Assembly (NCBI RefSeq): GCF_019737615.1
Contig: NZ_JAHKKS010000004.1
Coordinates: 62,001-126,000, forward strand
Source: Sphingobium xanthum
GTDB lineage: Bacteria; Pseudomonadota; Alphaproteobacteria; Sphingomonadales; Sphingomonadaceae
DNA: 64,000 bases
Direction: 5' to 3'
Shown here: positions 1-7,561 of the stretch, one piece after another
Layout of the letters: every line of letters starts with the position of its first letter
Position numbering within the stretch: the first letter of the stretch is position 1
Translations under genes and position numbers: made by a program
Notes under the pieces: model-generated
The model's database searches: none
What the model saw: the letters and a program-made list of their open reading frames with translations, nothing else
What the model was told of the DNA's origin: nothing

Positions 1-986
1 GCGACATTGATCTCGCGCGAGCGAATCTTGAGCAGCAGCTTCAGGAGATCGGCGACCAGTATGCCTTCCTTGCCAAGGCCCGGCCGTCCGGGGTCGCGCT
101 CGGGCATCTCGTCGCGGGGCAGGGGGCCTGCGCCTGCAATGGCGGCCATCAGCCGCGCGCCGATGTCGTTTGCCTTCCAGCTTGCCGACAGGCCACGGAC
201 CTTGCCGAGATCGTCCTGGCTGCGCGGCGGATGCGAGGCGATGTCGGCCAGGGTCTCATCCTTGGCGATTCGTCCGCGCGGCAGGTTCTTGTCGCGCGCT
301 TCCAGTTCGCGCCAGCCGGCGATCGCCTTGAGCCGCCCCAGCACATCCGCCTTGCGGCTGGAGATGCGCACGCGCTTCCAGGCGTCACCCGGGTCGACAT
401 TGTAATTGGAGGGATCGGCCAGCCGCTCCATCTCCTGATCGAGCCAGACGCCGCGCTTGGTCTTGCGCAGTTCCTCCAGCATCAACGGGAAGATCTCGGC
501 GAGATGCGTCACGTCGCCGATCGCATAGTCGATCTGGCGCTTGTCGAGCGGGCGGCGCCCCCAGTCGGTGAAGCGCGCGCCCTTGTCGAGATGAATACCA
601 AGCCACGAATCGACCAGGTTGGAATAGCCGATCTGTTCGCCCTGGCTGAGCGCCATGCTGGCGATCTGCGTGTCGAACAGCGGATGCGGCGTCTTGCCGG
701 TCAGGTTGAAGACGATCTCGATGTCCTGCCCGCCGGCATGGAAGACCTTGAGCACGTCCTCATTGTCGACCAGCAGGTCGAGCAGGGGCGTCATGTCGAG
801 GCCCGGCGCTTTGGGGTCGATCGCGGCGGCTTCCTTGCCGTCGGAGATCTGGAACAGGCAGAGATCCGGCCAATAGCTGTTCTCGCGCATGAACTCGGTA
901 TCGACCGCGACGAAGTCGGCTTTGGTCAGACGCTTGCACAGGGCTGCGAGCGTCTCGGAATCGGTAATCAATGGATGGATTTGCAT
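1..986 (-). CDS. rnd: Ribonuclease D (3' end outside window)
   Basis: DEDD-family 3'-5' exoribonuclease that trims 3' ends of tRNA and other stable RNA precursors in the cytoplasm. The frame runs off the left edge, so about 328 N-terminal residues are visible and the C-terminus is missing. Exo I is seen as AVDTEF (Asp29, Glu31), Exo II as FHAGGQDIE and Exo III as YAIGDVTHL; the region after about residue 210 resembles an HRDC domain. The start is the ATG at 986, which puts the first catalytic Asp at the usual distance from the N-terminus. It is divergent from aspS with 157 bp between the start codons. The family call is firm; only the C-terminal part cannot be judged. Confidence 0.93.
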   Translation of the reverse strand, partial: MQIHPLITDSETLAALCKRLTKADFVAVDTEFMRENSYWPDLCLFQISDGKEAAAIDPKAPGLDMTPLLDLLVDNEDVLKVFHAGGQDIEIVFNLTGKTPHPLFDTQIASMALSQGEQIGYSNLVDSWLGIHLDKGARFTDWGRRPLDKRQIDYAIGDVTHLAEIFPLMLEELRKTKRGVWLDQEMERLADPSNYNVDPGDAWKRVRISSRKADVLGRLKAIAGWRELEARDKNLPRGRIAKDETLADIASHPPRSQDDLGKVRGLSASWKANDIGARLMAAIAGAGPLPRDEMPERDPGRPGLGKEGILVADLLKLLLKIRSREINV

Positions 987-1143
987 AAGGCAGGTGATCT
1001 TATTATGGGCCGATCCTCGATCGGGAGCCGGGTGACAGGCGATTGAAGCGGGTCTCTTAGCTCCCCAATCTGATTTTGTCGTCAGCTTTGTCATTCATCC
1101 TGCGCCCTCGCAATGCGGGGCGCGAAATAAAGGCCAGTAAAAG

Positions 1144-2925
1144 ATGCACGCCTATCGCACGCACACCTGCGGGGAACTTCGCGCGACGCACGCCGGCGAG
1201 ACTGTCCGCGTGTCCGGTTGGGTCCATCGCAAGCGCGATCATGGCGATCTCGTCTTCATCGACCTGCGCGATCACTACGGCATGGTCCAGATCGTGACGG
1301 AGGTGGACGGCCCCGTCTTCGCCGTCATCGAGAGCCTGAAGGCCGAGAGCGTGGTGACGATCACCGGCACGGTCGAGGCGCGCGCGAAGGAAGCGGTGAA
1401 CCCGAACCTGCCGACCGGCGAGATCGAGATTCGCGTGGCCGAGGCTGTCGTGCAGTCGGCGGCGGCCGAGCTGCCGATCCCGGTCGCCGGCGAGCAGGAA
1501 TATCCCGAGGAGCAGCGCCTGCGCTATCGCTTCCTCGATCTGCGCCGCGACACGCTGCACGGCAACATCGTCAAGCGCACCAAGATCATTTCGGACATGC
1601 GCCAGCGCATGCAGGCCTCGGGTTTCACCGAATATTCGACGCCGATCCTGACGGCCTCCTCGCCCGAGGGCGCGCGCGACTTCCTGGTGCCCAGCCGCAT
1701 CCACGCGGGCAAGTTCTATGCGCTCCCGCAGGCGCCGCAGATCTACAAGCAGCTGCTCATGGTCGCCGGCTTCGACCGCTATTTCCAGATCGCGCCCTGC
1801 TTCCGCGACGAGGATCCCCGCGCCGACCGCCTGCCCGGCGAATTCTATCAGCTCGATCTCGAAATGAGCTTCGTCACGCAGGAAGACGTGTGGGCGACGC
1901 TCGAGCCGGTCATGTCCGGCGTGTTCGAGACGTTCGCCGAGGGCAAGCATGTGACGCCCGCCGGCGAATGGCCGCGCATTCCCTATGACGAAGCCATCCT
2001 CAAATATGGCTCGGACAAGCCGGACCTGCGCAACCCCGTCATCATCACCGACGTGACCGATCATTTCGTCGGCTCGGGCTTCGGCATCTTCGCCTCGATC
2101 GTCGAGAGCGGCGGCGTCATTCGCGCGATACCGGCACCCGGCGCAGGCGCCGGCAGCCGCAAGTTCTTCGACGACATGAACAACTGGTCCCGCAGCGAAG
2201 GCTTTTCGGGTCTTGGCTATATCAACATCAAGGATGGCGAGCCGGGCGGCCCGATCGCCAAGAACCATGGTCCGGAAGCGACCGCGAAGCTGATCGCCGC
2301 GCTCGGCCTGGGCCCGAACGACGGCGTCTTCTTCGCCGCCGGCAAGCCGGAACAGGCGGCCAAGCTCGCCGGCCTCGCGCGCATCCGCGTCGGCGAGCAG
2401 CTCGACCTCATCGACAAGAACCGCTTCGCGCTGTGCTGGATCGTCGATTTCCCCTTCTACGAGTGGAACGAGGACGAGAAGAAGGTCGATTTCTCGCACA
2501 ACCCCTTCTCGATGCCGCAGGGCGGGATCGAGGCGTTGCAGGGCGCCGATCCGCTGTCGATCAAGGCCTATCAATATGACGCCGTCTGCAACGGCTTCGA
2601 GATCGCCTCCGGTTCGGTCCGCAACCATCTGCCCGAGACGATGGTCAAGGCGTTCGAGCTGGTCGGCCTCAGCAGAGCGGATGTCGAGGAGCGCTTCGGC
2701 GGCCTCTATCGCGCGTTCCAATACGGCGCGCCTCCGCATGGCGGCGCGGCGTTCGGTATCGATCGTATCGTGATGCTGTTGTGCGGGGCCATCAACCTGC
2801 GCGAGATCACCTTGTTCCCGATGAACCAGCGCGCCGAGGATTTGCTGATGGGATCGCCCGCACCGGCCGAGCTCAGGCAGCTTCGCGAGCTTCACCTGCG
2901 CGTCGTGGAGCCGTCCAAGGGCTGA
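1144..2925 (+). CDS. aspS: Aspartate--tRNA ligase, probably non-discriminating (Asp/Asn)
   Basis: Class II aminoacyl-tRNA synthetase charging tRNA(Asp). The 593-residue length is normal for the bacterial type with a GAD insertion. An N-terminal OB-fold anticodon-binding domain ([19 protein letters not shown], about residues 26-44) is followed by motif 2 ([10 protein letters not shown]) and motif 3 (GIDRIVML) near the C-terminus. The OB-fold has His in HRKRDHG, where discriminating enzymes such as that of E. coli have Leu. In Pseudomonas this His is linked to relaxed recognition of tRNA(Asn), so I infer that this enzyme also supplies Asp-tRNA(Asn) for a GatCAB amidotransferase; gatCAB is not in the window. 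The ATG has only a weak upstream AAAGG. A small toxin-antitoxin operon follows 43 bp downstream. Confidence 0.97.
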   Translation: MHAYRTHTCGELRATHAGETVRVSGWVHRKRDHGDLVFIDLRDHYGMVQIVTEVDGPVFAVIESLKAESVVTITGTVEARAKEAVNPNLPTGEIEIRVAEAVVQSAAAELPIPVAGEQEYPEEQRLRYRFLDLRRDTLHGNIVKRTKIISDMRQRMQASGFTEYSTPILTASSPEGARDFLVPSRIHAGKFYALPQAPQIYKQLLMVAGFDRYFQIAPCFRDEDPRADRLPGEFYQLDLEMSFVTQEDVWATLEPVMSGVFETFAEGKHVTPAGEWPRIPYDEAILKYGSDKPDLRNPVIITDVTDHFVGSGFGIFASIVESGGVIRAIPAPGAGAGSRKFFDDMNNWSRSEGFSGLGYINIKDGEPGGPIAKNHGPEATAKLIAALGLGPNDGVFFAAGKPEQAAKLAGLARIRVGEQLDLIDKNRFALCWIVDFPFYEWNEDEKKVDFSHNPFSMPQGGIEALQGADPLSIKAYQYDAVCNGFEIASGSVRNHLPETMVKAFELVGLSRADVEERFGGLYRAFQYGAPPHGGAAFGIDRIVMLLCGAINLREITLFPMNQRAEDLLMGSPAPAELRQLRELHLRVVEPSKG

Positions 2926-2968
2926 CCACCTCTTGCCTCGACTGTGAAACTGCGATACTGTGATCTTC

Positions 2969-3349
2969 ATGAAAAACGTCACCGTCGCCATCGATGATGA
3001 GCTGCATCGCAAGGCCCGCATCCGTGCGGCCGAGCTGGGCACGTCATTGTCCGCGCTGGTGAAGGACTATCTGGAATCGATCGCGGTCGTTCCGGCAGCC
3101 GAGCCGGCCGTGGCCCCTGCTGGAGTGCGGGAAATGTCTTTGAACTATCGCATGGCTCCGGTGGAGGCCCCTCCGGCAGGGCCGCCTTATCTGGTCGATG
3201 GCGAATGGGTCTGGACCAAGGGTGGCAAGCCGCGTCAGCCGGGGGCCCTGCGAGGCATGCTCACGCTATCCGAAGAGGGGAGCGAATGGCCCGATGGTTT
3301 CATCGAGGCCATGTATGGCGAGGACACGGATAAGCCCTGGTATAAATGA
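2969..3349 (+). CDS. VapB-like ribbon-helix-helix antitoxin
   Basis: Probable antitoxin of 126 residues. The N-terminus (MKNVTVAIDDELHRKARIRA) has the beta-strand plus two-helix pattern of a ribbon-helix-helix DNA-binding domain (about residues 1-40). The acidic, Trp-containing C-terminal tail (about 65-126, with GALRGMLTLSEEG) would be the part that binds and neutralises the toxin. The ATG at 2969 starts exactly at the RHH strand; an in-frame GTG at 2960 would add three residues. The stop codon lies within an 11-bp tandem duplication that separates it from the PIN-domain toxin gene. In such pairs the antitoxin usually represses its own promoter; no operator was recognised here. The pairing with the PIN gene carries most of the weight of this call. 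Confidence 0.75.
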   Translation: MKNVTVAIDDELHRKARIRAAELGTSLSALVKDYLESIAVVPAAEPAVAPAGVREMSLNYRMAPVEAPPAGPPYLVDGEWVWTKGGKPRQPGALRGMLTLSEEGSEWPDGFIEAMYGEDTDKPWYK

Positions 3350-3363
3350 AGCATAAATGAAGC
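3342..3363 (+). repeat. 11-bp tandem duplication at antitoxin stop / toxin start
   Basis: Two perfect adjacent copies of ATAAATGAAGC (3342-3352 and 3353-3363). Each copy contains an ATGA in which a start overlaps a stop. The first ATG (3346) overlaps the antitoxin TGA and opens a four-codon frame (MKHK). The TGA of that frame (3358-3360) overlaps the toxin ATG (3357). Without the duplication the toxin start would overlap the antitoxin stop directly. Confidence 0.9.
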
Positions 3364-3740
3364 TGCTGCTCGATACCAATGCGCTCATCTGGTGGCTGAT
3401 CGATGATCCCAGTCTCGGACGCCGCGCCCGCGCGCGTATTGCTGATCCCCGCAATCAGATCATGACGAGCATCGTCTGCTTGTGGGAGATCAGCATCAAA
3501 TGGCGTGTCCACAAGTTCGATCAGCCGGGCACATATTTTTCCGGTCTGATCGAGGAGCAGGGCATTGGCCTGCTCGGCGTGAGTCCCGCTCATCTTGCCG
3601 CCTTGGAGGACCTGCCTTTTCATCATGGCGATCCCTATGATCATATGGTCCTTGCACAGGCCATGGCGGAAGGAGCTTCGATCATGACGAGCGATCGGCG
3701 GATGACGGATTATGGCGTGCCCTGCGTCGGAGTGTCCTGA
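3357..3740 (+). CDS. PIN-domain ribonuclease toxin (VapC-like)
   Basis: Small endoribonuclease of the PIN family, 127 residues, the usual length for VapC-type toxins. The acidic residues expected to bind Mg/Mn are visible: Asp6 in LLLDTNALIWW, Glu in CLWEISIKW, Asp in DPYDHMVLAQA and Asp in MTSDRRM. The LDTNALIWW start and the WEISIK and DRML-like motifs resemble the Sll0205-type PIN subfamily. The ATG at 3357 comes just after the antitoxin gene; translation is probably coupled through the overlapping ATGA sequences. The gene stop is followed with no gap by the ATG of the polyphosphate kinase 2 gene, so the three genes probably share a transcript. Whether it cleaves tRNA or other RNA cannot be told from sequence. 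Confidence 0.85.
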   Translation: MKLLLDTNALIWWLIDDPSLGRRARARIADPRNQIMTSIVCLWEISIKWRVHKFDQPGTYFSGLIEEQGIGLLGVSPAHLAALEDLPFHHGDPYDHMVLAQAMAEGASIMTSDRRMTDYGVPCVGVS

Positions 3741-4526
3741 ATGACGATCAAGCTCTCCGAATACGAAAAAGGCGCCGACTATACGGGCGACTTCGATACG
3801 GATCTGGAAAAGCTCCAGAAGCGGCTGGAGAAGATCCAGGTCGCGCACATCCTGCACAAGAAGCGCAGCGTCGTGATGCTGGAAGGCTGGGACGCGGCCG
3901 GCAAGGGCGGCATCATCAAGCGCATGACGGCGCTGCTCGATCCGCGCTATTTCCGCGTCTGGCCGATCGGCGCGCCGACCGAGGAGGAACTGGGCCACCA
4001 CTTCCTCTGGCGCTTCTGGACGCGGCTCCCCGCCGACAAGCATATCGCGATCTTCGACCGTAGCTGGTACGGGCGCGTGCTGGTCGAGCGGGTCGAGGGC
4101 TATTGCGCCGAGAAGGACTGGAAGCGCGGCTACGACGAGATCAACGAGTTCGAGGCGCAGCAGGTCGATAGCGGCAACACCATCGTCAAGCTGTTCGTCC
4201 ACATCACGCAGAAGACGCAGGACAAGCAGCTTGCCCAGCGGCTCGACGATCCCTGGAAGCGCTGGAAGACCGGCGCCGAAGACTATCGTAACCGGGCGAA
4301 ACGCGACGACTATCTCGAGGCGATCCACGACATGTTCAGGCGCACCGACACGCGCTGGGCGCCCTGGCACGTGATCGACGGCAATGACCGCAAATCCGCC
4401 CGCATCACCGCGCTGACCGCCATCGCCGACGCGCTGGAGAAATGCGTGCCCATGGAAATGCACCCCGCCGATCCCGCCGTGATCGAACTCGCGCGCGAGG
4501 CGTTCGGCTACAAGCCGAAGGATTGA
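3741..4526 (+). CDS. ppk2: Polyphosphate kinase 2 family protein
   Basis: PPK2-family phosphotransferase that moves phosphate between inorganic polyphosphate and nucleoside mono- or diphosphates. The 261 residues form a single P-loop domain: Walker A GWDAAGKGG (about 48-56), the lid-associated FWTRLPADKHIAIFDRSWYG segment with the Walker B Asp-Arg, and the C-terminal WAPWHVIDGNDRKSAR block typical of PPK2. Whether it prefers ADP, GDP or AMP cannot be decided reliably. The ATG directly abuts the stop of the upstream PIN toxin gene, and a HAD hydrolase starts 8 bp after its stop. This suggests an operon that links a stress toxin with polyphosphate and nucleotide metabolism. Confidence 0.92.
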   Translation: MTIKLSEYEKGADYTGDFDTDLEKLQKRLEKIQVAHILHKKRSVVMLEGWDAAGKGGIIKRMTALLDPRYFRVWPIGAPTEEELGHHFLWRFWTRLPADKHIAIFDRSWYGRVLVERVEGYCAEKDWKRGYDEINEFEAQQVDSGNTIVKLFVHITQKTQDKQLAQRLDDPWKRWKTGAEDYRNRAKRDDYLEAIHDMFRRTDTRWAPWHVIDGNDRKSARITALTAIADALEKCVPMEMHPADPAVIELAREAFGYKPKD

Positions 4527-4534
4527 GCCGAACC

Positions 4535-5146
4535 ATGCCGATCCGGGTCGTCATGCTCGACGTGGATGGCGTCCTCATCGTCCATCCCGAGCCCCGCGGC
4601 TGGTCGGTCAATCTGGAGCACGACCTCGGCCTTTCGCCCGTGCGGCTTCAGGAAGCCTTCTTCACCCCGCACTGGCACGACATCATCCAGGGCAAAGCAG
4701 ACTCGCGCGACCGCCTCACGCCGGTCCTCGCGGAGATCGCACCACACCTCCCATGCGACACCTTCATCGATTACTGGTTCCGCAACGACAGCCATCTGAA
4801 CGCGCCGCTCCTCGCCGAGGTCGCCACGCTCCGCGCGCAGGGCCTGCCGGTCCATCTCGCGACCGTTCAGGAGCATGAGCGCGCCCGCTATCTCCGCGAT
4901 GTCCTCAACTTCGGCACCCTGTTCGACGGGCTGCACTATGCCGCCGATCTCGGCGTCCCCAAGCCACACCCGGACTTCTACCGCGCGATCGAGGCGCGCA
5001 CCGGCTTCGCGCCGGGCGACATCTTCTTCGCCGACGACAAGCAGGAGAACGTCAATGCGGCACGGGTACAGGGCTGGCATGCGGCGCTTTGGACGGGATG
5101 CGACAGGCTGGCGGACCTGCTCGCTGAGGTCGATTCACTGCTCTGA
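4535..5146 (+). CDS. HAD-superfamily hydrolase
   Basis: Soluble 203-residue phosphatase-like protein of the haloacid dehalogenase superfamily. Motif I is MLDVDGVL (nucleophile Asp9 and acid/base Asp11), motif II is the Thr in VHLATVQE, motif III is the Lys in GVPKPHPDFY, and motif IV is FFADDKQENVNAA. The cap between motifs I and II is small and helical, as in subfamily IA. The substrate is unknown; the family includes phosphoglycolate and sugar-phosphate phosphatases. The ATG at 4535 puts motif I at the N-terminus. It is the last gene of the toxin-antitoxin / ppk2 run and ends shortly before a convergent minus-strand gene. Confidence 0.85.
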   Translation: MPIRVVMLDVDGVLIVHPEPRGWSVNLEHDLGLSPVRLQEAFFTPHWHDIIQGKADSRDRLTPVLAEIAPHLPCDTFIDYWFRNDSHLNAPLLAEVATLRAQGLPVHLATVQEHERARYLRDVLNFGTLFDGLHYAADLGVPKPHPDFYRAIEARTGFAPGDIFFADDKQENVNAARVQGWHAALWTGCDRLADLLAEVDSLL

Positions 5147-5154
5147 CCGGCTTA

Positions 5155-5478
5155 TCAATCCTCAGATTCGTCTGCTCGCGTGCTGCAATGGTCGCACCAG
5201 CTCTGAAATGGACAAACTGGAAAGGCCAGCGAGAGAAACCTCTCGTTGCAATGCCAGCAGCGCCGTCGGAAAACGCCGATCGTCGCGACGGTGAAGCCGG
5301 CCAGCATCAAAGCAGGGACCGCTAGGATAAGCAGGAAACCAAGATACGAATGCGCGGCAAAAGCCAAAGCTGCAAACGCGGTGAACAATGGCGGTAGATA
5401 GGCAATGAGCCATCTCGAAAGCATCCTGCAACGCCGCAAACGTTGCCTCGTGCTCATCTGGGAAGCTTCAGTGCCCAT
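5155..5478 (-). CDS. Small membrane protein with cysteine pairs (zinc-ribbon-like)
   Basis: Not recognised as a named family. The product has 107 residues from the first start, or 100 if the ATG at 5457 is used. Two hydrophobic segments (WLIAYLPPLFTAFAALAFAA and LGFLLILAVPALMLAGFTVA) are followed by a cytoplasmic-type tail with CWHC and CDHC pairs plus a further Cys, a spacing that could hold one zinc. The first start overlaps the stop of the upstream GNAT gene, suggesting translational coupling in a three-gene minus-strand operon. Function unknown; the cysteine pairs suggest a small metal-binding membrane protein. Confidence 0.6.
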   Translation of the reverse strand: MGTEASQMSTRQRLRRCRMLSRWLIAYLPPLFTAFAALAFAAHSYLGFLLILAVPALMLAGFTVATIGVFRRRCWHCNERFLSLAFPVCPFQSWCDHCSTRADESED

Positions 5479-5989
5479 CGACTGTCATTGGCTGGCTCTC
5501 GTCCACCAGCCCCCGAAACATCACATAAGCATCCACATGGCCCAGCACGGGATGCCGAAACGCCCCCGGCAACGTCCCCACGATCGCAAAGCCCATATGC
5601 TGCCACAGCCGCACGGCGCGCTCATTGGTCGAGACGACAAGATTGAACTGCATCGCCCGAAAGCCGCGCGCCCGCGCTTCCTCCAGCGAATGGCGGCACA
5701 AAATCTGCGCGATCCCCTTGCCGCGCTGGTTGCCGCGCACGGCATAGCCCGCATTGGCGACATGCCCGGCCGGCCCGGTCTGGTTTGCGCGCAGCGTGTA
5801 GCTTCCGATCGTCTCGCCAGCCTCGTCGAGCGCCACGAACACGCTCTTGCCCGGCGCCATCCAATAGGCCCGCCCGCCATCCTCGTCCGCATTGCGGTCG
5901 ATCGCCAGCGTCTCGCCTTCGCGGATGATCGGCCGGATGATCTCCCAGATGGCCGGCCAGTCGGCCTCGGTGGCGAGGCGAATCTCCAT
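5468..5989 (-). CDS. GNAT-family N-acetyltransferase
   Basis: Acetyl-CoA-dependent acyltransferase of 173 residues. The GNAT fold starts at MEIRLATEADWPAIWEII. Motif A, which binds the pyrophosphate of CoA, is AGYAVRGNQRGKGIAQILC (about 88-106), followed by the helix with ERAVRLWQHMGF, the common aromatic/Gly motif near the C-terminus. The ATG at 5989 was chosen; an in-frame TTG at 6007 would overlap the upstream stop. It lies 10 bp after the DUF1905/YdeI-like gene and overlaps the next gene by about 10 bp. The acceptor substrate is unknown; the N-terminal DWPAIW pattern is shared with phosphinothricin-type acetyltransferases but does not establish specificity. Confidence 0.87.
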   Translation of the reverse strand: MEIRLATEADWPAIWEIIRPIIREGETLAIDRNADEDGGRAYWMAPGKSVFVALDEAGETIGSYTLRANQTGPAGHVANAGYAVRGNQRGKGIAQILCRHSLEEARARGFRAMQFNLVVSTNERAVRLWQHMGFAIVGTLPGAFRHPVLGHVDAYVMFRGLVDESQPMTVDGH

Positions 5990-5999
5990 CGATACGACC

Positions 6000-6455
6000 T
6001 CAGCCAAGCAGCGCCCTGACGGCCTCGACCGCCTTCGCCACCCGGCTCGCCCGCGTCTCCGGCCGCTTGGCGCCCTCTATCCCCTCGGCATGCTCGCGCC
6101 GCGCCGTGAAACTGAGCTTGTCCCAGGCCTCGCGCGCACCCGTGATCCCGGCTAGCGCCGCTGCCAGATCCTCCGGCACCGCGACTATGCGCTCGGCCTC
6201 GTCCAAAGTCAGCGTCACCTCGATGCTCGCCAGATCGTCTCCGATCGCCGCCGCCTCGCGATTGCTCTTGCGGAACGGCACCCAGGGCGATCCGCCCATA
6301 TTGGTGATCGTGCTGCGATAGCTGTGCTTGCCGATCGCGACGACGACCGGCGCATTGGTCCGCCCGAACAGCGCCTTGGGATCGAACGGCACGGGGATTG
6401 CGAAGCGATCATCGCCCGGCTTCGGTTGCCAAAGATAGGTTCTGGAAACGGCCAT
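6000..6455 (-). CDS. DUF1905 / YdeI-OmpD-associated family protein
   Basis: Cytoplasmic protein of 151 residues with two short domains known to occur together. The N-terminal part resembles DUF1905 (FAIPVPFDPKALFGRTNAPV and YRSTITNMGGSPWVPFRKS). The C-terminal helical part resembles the YdeI/OmpD-associated domain (WDKLSFTARREHAEGIEGAK, followed by the common ETRASRVAKAVEAVR end). The biochemical role is unknown; the YdeI name comes from a Bacillus/Salmonella association with peptide resistance and should not be read as function here. The ATG at 6455 fits the domain start; the longer upstream frame runs through a palindromic repeat and looks non-coding. First gene of a minus-strand group with the GNAT and the small membrane protein. 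Confidence 0.8.
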   Translation of the reverse strand: MAVSRTYLWQPKPGDDRFAIPVPFDPKALFGRTNAPVVVAIGKHSYRSTITNMGGSPWVPFRKSNREAAAIGDDLASIEVTLTLDEAERIVAVPEDLAAALAGITGAREAWDKLSFTARREHAEGIEGAKRPETRASRVAKAVEAVRALLG

Positions 6456-6503
6456 GATCGCTCCGCTCGCTTGACTGCGCCAATGACTGATCCGACATCT
6501 AGA

Positions 6504-6548
6504 GCATCGGGCGGAAAACTGGGAACCGGTTTTCCGCCAGAACGATGC
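6504..6548. repeat. REP-like palindromic intergenic element
   Basis: Imperfect palindrome between two divergent genes. The inner arms are GCGGAAAAC (6511-6519) and GTTTTCCGC (6529-6537) and the outer arms are GCATCG (6504-6509) and CGATGC (6543-6548). The core GGGAACCGGTTTTCCG is of a type I recall as scattered through alphaproteobacterial intergenic DNA. Only one copy is seen in this window. Confidence 0.6.
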
Positions 6549-6588
6549 GAGCAAAAGTAACGCCGGCACAGACGGAGAGGGCAATCAC

Positions 6589-7104
6589 ATGAGCAGCAAG
6601 GGCCGACGCATCGTCACAGGCCATGACGAGAGCGGCAAATCCATCATCCTGTCGGACGGCCCGCCACCCCAGACTCACGCCATGACCGGCCCCGATGTCG
6701 GCGCGGATTTCGTCGAGATGTGGAACGTGCCCGATGCCGTCCCGTCGCTCGCCGCAACCGAGGCGACCGAGCCCAACAACAAACCCTTCACCATCATGCC
6801 GCCCTCGGGCCATCTGCTGCGCCTGATCGAGCTCTATCCCGCCAGCATGGGCGGCCACCGCACCGTCATGCACCGCACGCGCACGCTCGATTATGTCGTC
6901 GTGATCGAGGGCGAAGTCACGCTGCTGCTCGACGACAGCGAAGTCGTCCTCGGCCCCGGCGATGTCGTCGTCCAGCGCGGCACCAATCACGCCTGGGAAA
7001 ACCGCTCCGACAGCATCGCCCGCTGCGCCTTCTTCCACATCGACGCGACCTTCGACGAGGCGCTGCTGGAGACGCTGCCCAAGCCGCTCGAATTGATGAC
7101 GTGA
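6589..7104 (+). CDS. Cupin-domain protein
   Basis: Single-domain cupin of 171 residues. The cupin barrel lies at about residues 85-155. Motif 1 is seen around GGHRTVMHRTRTLDYVVVIEG and motif 2 around LGPGDVVVQRGTNHAWEN, which supply His and Glu residues that could bind a metal. The N-terminal 60 residues hold SGKSIILSDGPPPQTH, a pattern I associate with sphingomonad and rhizobial cupins of unknown substrate. It stands alone, with a palindromic repeat upstream and a 450-bp repeat-rich gap downstream. Enzyme or binding function cannot be decided. Confidence 0.85.
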   Translation: MSSKGRRIVTGHDESGKSIILSDGPPPQTHAMTGPDVGADFVEMWNVPDAVPSLAATEATEPNNKPFTIMPPSGHLLRLIELYPASMGGHRTVMHRTRTLDYVVVIEGEVTLLLDDSEVVLGPGDVVVQRGTNHAWENRSDSIARCAFFHIDATFDEALLETLPKPLELMT

Positions 7105-7146
7105 GTTTGTCGCGGGAAGGGGGGCGTCGATCCTGCAACCCAAGCT

Positions 7147-7296
7147 GTTCCCCGGCGAGGCCGGGGTCCAGTCCTTCAAATGATTGCCGCGCGGTAGCGG
7201 GGTTCGGCGCTTCGCGCCGAGTCTGGGCCCCGGCCTCGGCGTAGCCGAGTTTATCCTGAGCGCCTGCCTTGGCAGGCAGTCGAAGGGCCGGGGAAC
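7147..7296. repeat. 150-bp GC-rich palindromic element in a 457-bp gap
   Basis: Bounded by a 10-bp inverted repeat, GTTCCCCGGC (7147-7156) and GCCGGGGAAC (7287-7296), with further CCCCGGCC palindromes inside. The subsegment 7254-7287 (TCCTGAGCGCCTGCC...) has an inverted relative at 17165-17199. The rest of 7105-7561 contains no convincing gene; TCTGTCCTACA at 7318-7328 recurs at two other intergenic sites. Confidence 0.6.
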
Positions 7297-7561
7297 AAAC
7301 GGGCAAAAGTCGCGACCTCTGTCCTACAGCCCCCATTCAATGCCAAGGTAACTGCACGGCCCGCCCCAACGGCTGCGCTCTTTGATTTCGTAAAACCATT
7401 CCAAAACAAAGGCTTGCTCCTAAGGCCGTGAAGCGCCGTCGCGTCTCACCATGCGCGATATGAGGGAAGTTAACGAAAATACCGCCCGAAACCCGCAGAA
7501 ATGCGCAGTTTCCCCAATCCCGACTCTGCCAGTGAGAGGCACGAACGCGCGCACTTCGCGC

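Noticed and set aside
231..1046. Plus-strand frame opposite rnd
   Set aside because: The minus strand encodes RNase D with intact catalytic motifs; this frame is its shadow.
1057..3042. Open frame of 661 codons on the minus strand opposite aspS
   Set aside because: It is antisense to the clear aspS gene; long antisense frames are expected at this GC content. The translation has no recognisable family and is rich in Arg, Leu, Ala, Asp and Glu.
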